This document shows positions 61,001 through 64,000 of a stretch of DNA of 64,000 nucleotides, in pieces. A program made the position numbers and the translations under genes. The notes below the pieces were generated by a model. It was given only the letters and a program-made list of their open reading frames with translations, was not told where the DNA came from and made no database searches. This DNA comes from Lingula anatina (taxonomy: Eukaryota > Brachiopoda > Lingulata > Lingulida > Lingulidae): assembly GCF_001039355.2 (NCBI RefSeq), contig NW_019775444.1, positions 325,172 to 389,171 of the forward strand, written 5' to 3'. The first letter of the stretch is position 1, and every line of letters begins with the position of its first letter.

Positions 61001-63924
61001 CTGAAAATTCAAAATGTTCTATAAAAAGGTCAATTGCTCATTGTGTGGCTTAAATGTCATGTTGTCTTTACTGAGAACTCTGGAAAACGAGTGCTGCTTA
61101 CTAAGTTGGGAGTCAACAGTATTCACAATAATATCAACAGTGTCGTCCATAACATTGCCCTGCTTGACTTGAACAGTAACTGCATTACAAGACAGCTCCA
61201 TAAAGTTAGGCTTCTCCGACTTAATTGAAATGCCTACAATTAGATAGAATTCAAGAGATCACATCGGGGAAATACCCAAATTTTATGAAAAGAATTATCT
61301 TGACATAGCCACTAAGCTGAAATTGTTTTGTGTCTTTTACATAAAATTTCAACACGTTCATAAATATTAATACGAATCACGTTTACCACAAAACGAAAAC
61401 ATTGCTTATGCCTAATTATAAAAGAAATTATTGATATAAACAGAAAAAACACACCACTGATCCTTTACCACCAATATATCTGTGACTTTTACACTATGCA
61501 AACCATTACATCCATACATGAATAGGCCTATCACTTAGATAATATGAAATCCACTTCTTTCATTGATAATTTATTTGTTATAATATACATAATATACATA
61601 ATCGCTAAAACCCATTATACCTGCGGCTGCCCCAGTCACCGGCGCCGTTCCCCTACACCTGAGTTCACTGTGGAACTGTCCCACCTGTCTTTGGTCAAAT
61701 ATAGTGAGACGTATGCGCCGAAGATGAGGCGGTTTTGTCTTTTCAACAAAGCCAAGAATGCCGTCAATCGTCTCTTTGGCTGACTCGGCCACAGGCACGT
61801 TCGCATTTCCTTCAAAGGATATGTGATTGTTTAGAATTGATGTAGTTAATAATTATTTGGTGTTGCAAATATATGTACATTAAGACATGTTTATTCTATT
61901 ATTACCTATCTTAATTTTTCTTTATTATTATTATCAAAATTTTTTGGGGTGGGGAAAAGTGGACTTTTTAAAACTGTCACACACACCTGTCCCAATGGCA
62001 GGGAAGCTTATGGAAGAACATCGGAATTTCTCCGCCAGTTCGCAGCACTTTTCCACGGATTGGTGTATCAAGTTTTTGTGTGTTAAAATCATGTGGTATA
62101 CCTTTTTGAACGGCAACTTTCCAGCACCTATAAAACAATAGTACCTTTCTTTGTAAAATGTTCATGAATTGTATCATCTTTAAAGGCGAATCCCTTTCGT
62201 TGCAGTCAAATGCAATCCTAGATAGGACAATTGATGGCTCACTTTGCTATGAACTATATCTATGGAAATATTCTGAATGCTTTAACATAACAACAGCCTG
62301 TGCACATTTTTTGTTTGATAAAAACGAAAAACAAATCTTACCTGTTACAATTATCTGTCCTTTCTGTACATTGCCGGCATGTTGGTCACATTCGTCCTTT
62401 ATGCTCTGACCACCTTCCTGCACAATGTGGTCACCCAGCTTTCCAAAGTCTTAATGAACAAAAACAGAGAACTGAATAGCACGTGCAGTAGACGAAACAG
62501 TAATATGCTAATAAACATCTGCTTATCTATAGCCATATAATAAAGATATCAAGCTTAATCACCATTTACAATTTTGCAAATACATAGTGACTCAATTAAA
62601 ATGGATTTATAATCACCATTTTCATACAACAACAATAACAAATAATAATAATAATAGTTAACTAACTCAATTTGTCATCTGACGTATTTACTATGACATC
62701 AACTTTATCTTTGGTGAGGTCACCCTGTTGGACTTGAATGGTAACGCCATGATAATCGGTCTCAGTGCATGTCGCTGATATTGACTTTAAAGTAAGCCCA
62801 GGTGTATTTGGTTTTGCAACTGAAAGTTATTTAAAACTACATTTGTAAAATGCATCTTTACAACACTGGCATTTATTTATTTGTACAACTTCCGGAACCA
62901 TGCTATAACCTGATGGGCATGTTTCCTAAAAACACAATGCGCTCTTGGTAATATTTTCAGATTATTGATATTAAGTAATGACAGGTACCGATAAATTGCA
63001 TTTGAAAAGAAAACGTGAAACATAATTTAAAGAAAGAAACTTAAAATATACCTACCTCTTCGACGCATACGCACGGTTTTTGGCCGCCCCTGTACTTCTA
63101 ACAATTTCATCTTAAAAGAAGTGATACTTTGCGCATCTTGGGGATAGAGAACAAATCGAATATCCTATGAGGCAAAAACGAAATAAAACGCATTCAATAA
63201 GATTAAAACGACCTTTCATAACATAAATGACTAAATATTTGTCTCTCTTTATTTGCCATATAAAGTGCATACTGCGCTGCTAAAATGAAATGAAATAATA
63301 GTTAAATTCACTGATTGAGAAATAAATGCTTTTCGCCTGCCTTGACTTTGGTCTGCGAGTTGTTTGCACTAAATTGCACGGTCTCCTTAAACATAACGTC
63401 AGCGACAACTTCTTTCGGAAACTTCAGGTTTCCAGTTCCAATAGTTGGAAATGCTATGGATGACACTCCATCCTGGTGTGCTTGTGCTAAACACTGGGAC
63501 ATAAGACTGGATAGCGTCTGGAATTAAATAAAATACTGCAGATGGCAAAAGATGAAAGGGAGTTTTAACAGTTCCAATTTCAACAAGAAAAAACTACGAT
63601 TTCAAAAAACCTTGAAAAGACTTGCATATATGTCGTATCGAGGCAGTTTTATCTTAAGTTCTAAGATTTCACAGAAGTGTGCCAAAGTTACAGACATGGG
63701 CATAAAAGAAGAAGCCAGTTAAATTATGTACGATTATATACAGTTTTTGATAAACCAGTGACCAAAAATACTAGAAATAATGAGGGAAATAAGACCAGGC
63801 AAACCTGTTCTTTTCCTGGTTCCCAATCCGGACAGACGACATGGTAGATTTCCTTGCATTGAAGATTGAAGCCACCCGTCTTCTTCATTTCTCCAGCTGA
63901 CATTTTCCCTATCTTTGTGCATTC
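56889..63924 (-). CDS. PARP14-like: PARP14-like macrodomain mono-ADP-ribosyltransferase (partial, 5' end outside window)
   Basis: Eighteen exons join in frame: 63805-63924, 63341-63517, 63056-63164, 62667-62819, 62342-62449, 61987-62127, 61621-61809, 61102-61233, 60708-60815, 60400-60540, 59995-60192, 59476-59612, 59215-59308, 58831-58975, 58233-58432, 57803-58049, 57463-57560 and 56889-57178. They total 2,787 bp: 928 residues and a TAG stop. Domain order is macrodomain (incomplete), macrodomain, macrodomain, KH-like linker, WWE, ADP-ribosyltransferase. That is the architecture of vertebrate PARP14, which modifies proteins with single ADP-ribose units and reads ADP-ribose through macrodomains, often in antiviral and interferon responses. 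Immune use here is inference. The N terminus, where RRM repeats would sit, is right of the window. It is convergent with the small heat shock genes and shares no visible regulation with them. Confidence 0.94.
58233..58432 (-). CDS. WWE domain exon
   Basis: 200 bp, phase 2 to 1. It continues NVQW from the previous exon with CWIAAADQSREPFDKMTNYR, then VEMAHRAKKGSVVYEIEGSK and CRLDFSTMTETD. The W, the aromatic YEIE-type strand and the LDF strand match WWE domains, which in several PARPs bind ADP-ribose-containing chains. Confidence 0.88.
58831..59612 (-). CDS. KH-like linker between macrodomains and WWE
   Basis: Exons 59476-59612, 59215-59308 and 58831-58975. After a basic start (RRQTMRQRQNL) the peptide has ILDIYGASEKVAKTDKDIAA, VERGVTITIDTNASTIVIVG and TIYKIIHKKIEDRAEEEKAT. 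The alternating strand-helix pattern resembles the degenerate KH-type modules before the WWE domain in PARP14. Similarity is weak, so the fold is inference; the exons themselves are well supported by phase and context. Confidence 0.82.
59995..61233 (-). CDS. PARP14-like macrodomain 3
   Basis: Exons 61102-61233, 60708-60815, 60400-60540 and 59995-60192, all joined in phase 1. Key segments are VTVQVKQGNVMDDTVDIIVN, MGVLGAHLVKAGGDDINKEL, LPFKRIYHVVIPP and CSSIAFPAIGTGKAHVDP, ending AICVTVFDRGQIPMFIDEA. The two middle exons (108 and 141 bp) have exactly the lengths of those in macrodomain 2. Confidence 0.92.
61621..62819 (-). CDS. PARP14-like macrodomain 2
   Basis: Exons 62667-62819, 62342-62449, 61987-62127 and 61621-61809, all joined in phase 1. 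Key segments are VTIQVQQGDLTKDKVDVIVN, FGKLGDHIVQEGGQSIKDEC, LPFKKVYHMILTH and CSSISFPAIGTGNANVP, ending RIRLTIFDQRQVGQF. The VDVIVN and FPAIGTG motifs form the ADP-ribose pocket in this fold. The first donor is A|GTTAGT, slightly off consensus. Confidence 0.92.
63056..63924 (-). CDS. PARP14-like macrodomain 1 (C-terminal part)
   Basis: Exons 63805-63924, 63341-63517 and 63056-63164. The peptide includes IGKMSAGEMKKTGGFNLQCK, then IYHVVCPDW, GVSSIAFPTIGTGNLKFP and DIRFVLYPQD, the standard macrodomain order with the FPxIGTG ligand-loop motif. The second exon ends at AAG|GCAGGC, a possible GC donor; AAA|GTCAAG, six bases earlier, would also keep frame. The N-terminal strands of this domain are outside the window. 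Its exon pattern differs from macrodomains 2 and 3. Confidence 0.88.
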
Positions 63925-64000
63925 CTTGCAGGGTATTGAAGATGATTATTATTACTTATGAAAATCATTGTGATTTATCAGAATAATATATACAATACAT
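63925..64000 (-). other. Intron of the PARP14-like gene at the window edge
   Basis: Upstream of the acceptor CCTGCAAG at 63925-63932 on the minus strand. The sequence is AT-rich with an ATT/AAT run, and no exon is visible. The acceptor lacks a strong pyrimidine tract, so the exon start is approximate. Confidence 0.5.

Overview
This is eukaryotic, animal nuclear DNA: AT-rich, with long introns bounded by GT/AG sites, many short inverted-repeat elements, and metazoan-specific protein families. No olfactomedin exon is seen in the adhesion GPCR, and the small heat shock proteins carry two alpha-crystallin domains each. Together with the repeat ends (for example TTTAAAGGGATAATAACTC), this points to an invertebrate, most likely a marine mollusc. 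That assignment is inference; no phylogeny was run. No tRNA, rRNA or CRISPR array was recognised.

Region 1 (1 to about 35,000, + strand) is most of a latrophilin-like adhesion GPCR (ADGRL/CIRL family): SUEL/rhamnose-binding lectin domain, Thr-rich stalk, hormone-receptor motif, GAIN domain with GPS cleavage site, seven transmembrane segments and a long cytoplasmic tail. The signal-peptide exon lies left of the window. The second half of the lectin domain is present as two alternative exons (4913-5016 and 9866-9972). They share splice phase, and including both would break the reading frame, so they look mutually exclusive. The sixteen exons from stalk to proximal tail occur twice in about 9 kb blocks, 11548-21163 and 21166-30345. 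The blocks meet at a single N at 21164. Only the first has the lectin exons upstream and only the second has the tail exons downstream. Two small transposons are present in the first block and absent from the second. The simplest reading is two haplotypes left unmerged in the assembly, not a real gene duplication. With one copy removed, the window encodes a continuous receptor of 1,153 visible residues.

Region 2 (about 35,400 to 51,550, + strand) holds two diverged small heat shock protein genes, each with two alpha-crystallin domains and an uninterrupted coding exon. Each appears to have a non-coding first exon and an intron in the 5' UTR, about 1.1 kb in the second gene and possibly 7.9 kb in the first. 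The second gene has a near-consensus heat shock element next to a TATA box. A short unassigned ORF ending at a splice donor (35528-35694) lies upstream of the first gene.

Region 3 (56,889 to 63,924, - strand) is the 3' part of a PARP14-like gene: three macrodomains (the first incomplete at the window edge), a KH-like linker, a WWE domain and a C-terminal ADP-ribosyltransferase domain with an H-Y-I triad, predicted to be mono-ADP-ribosylating. Eighteen exons were joined in frame (928 residues). Macrodomains 2 and 3 are encoded by matching four-exon cassettes.

The remaining sequence is introns, UTRs and intergenic DNA with simple repeats and MITE-like elements. The three loci show no obvious functional linkage beyond proximity. 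All exon joins were made by eye from splice sites, phase and family resemblance.
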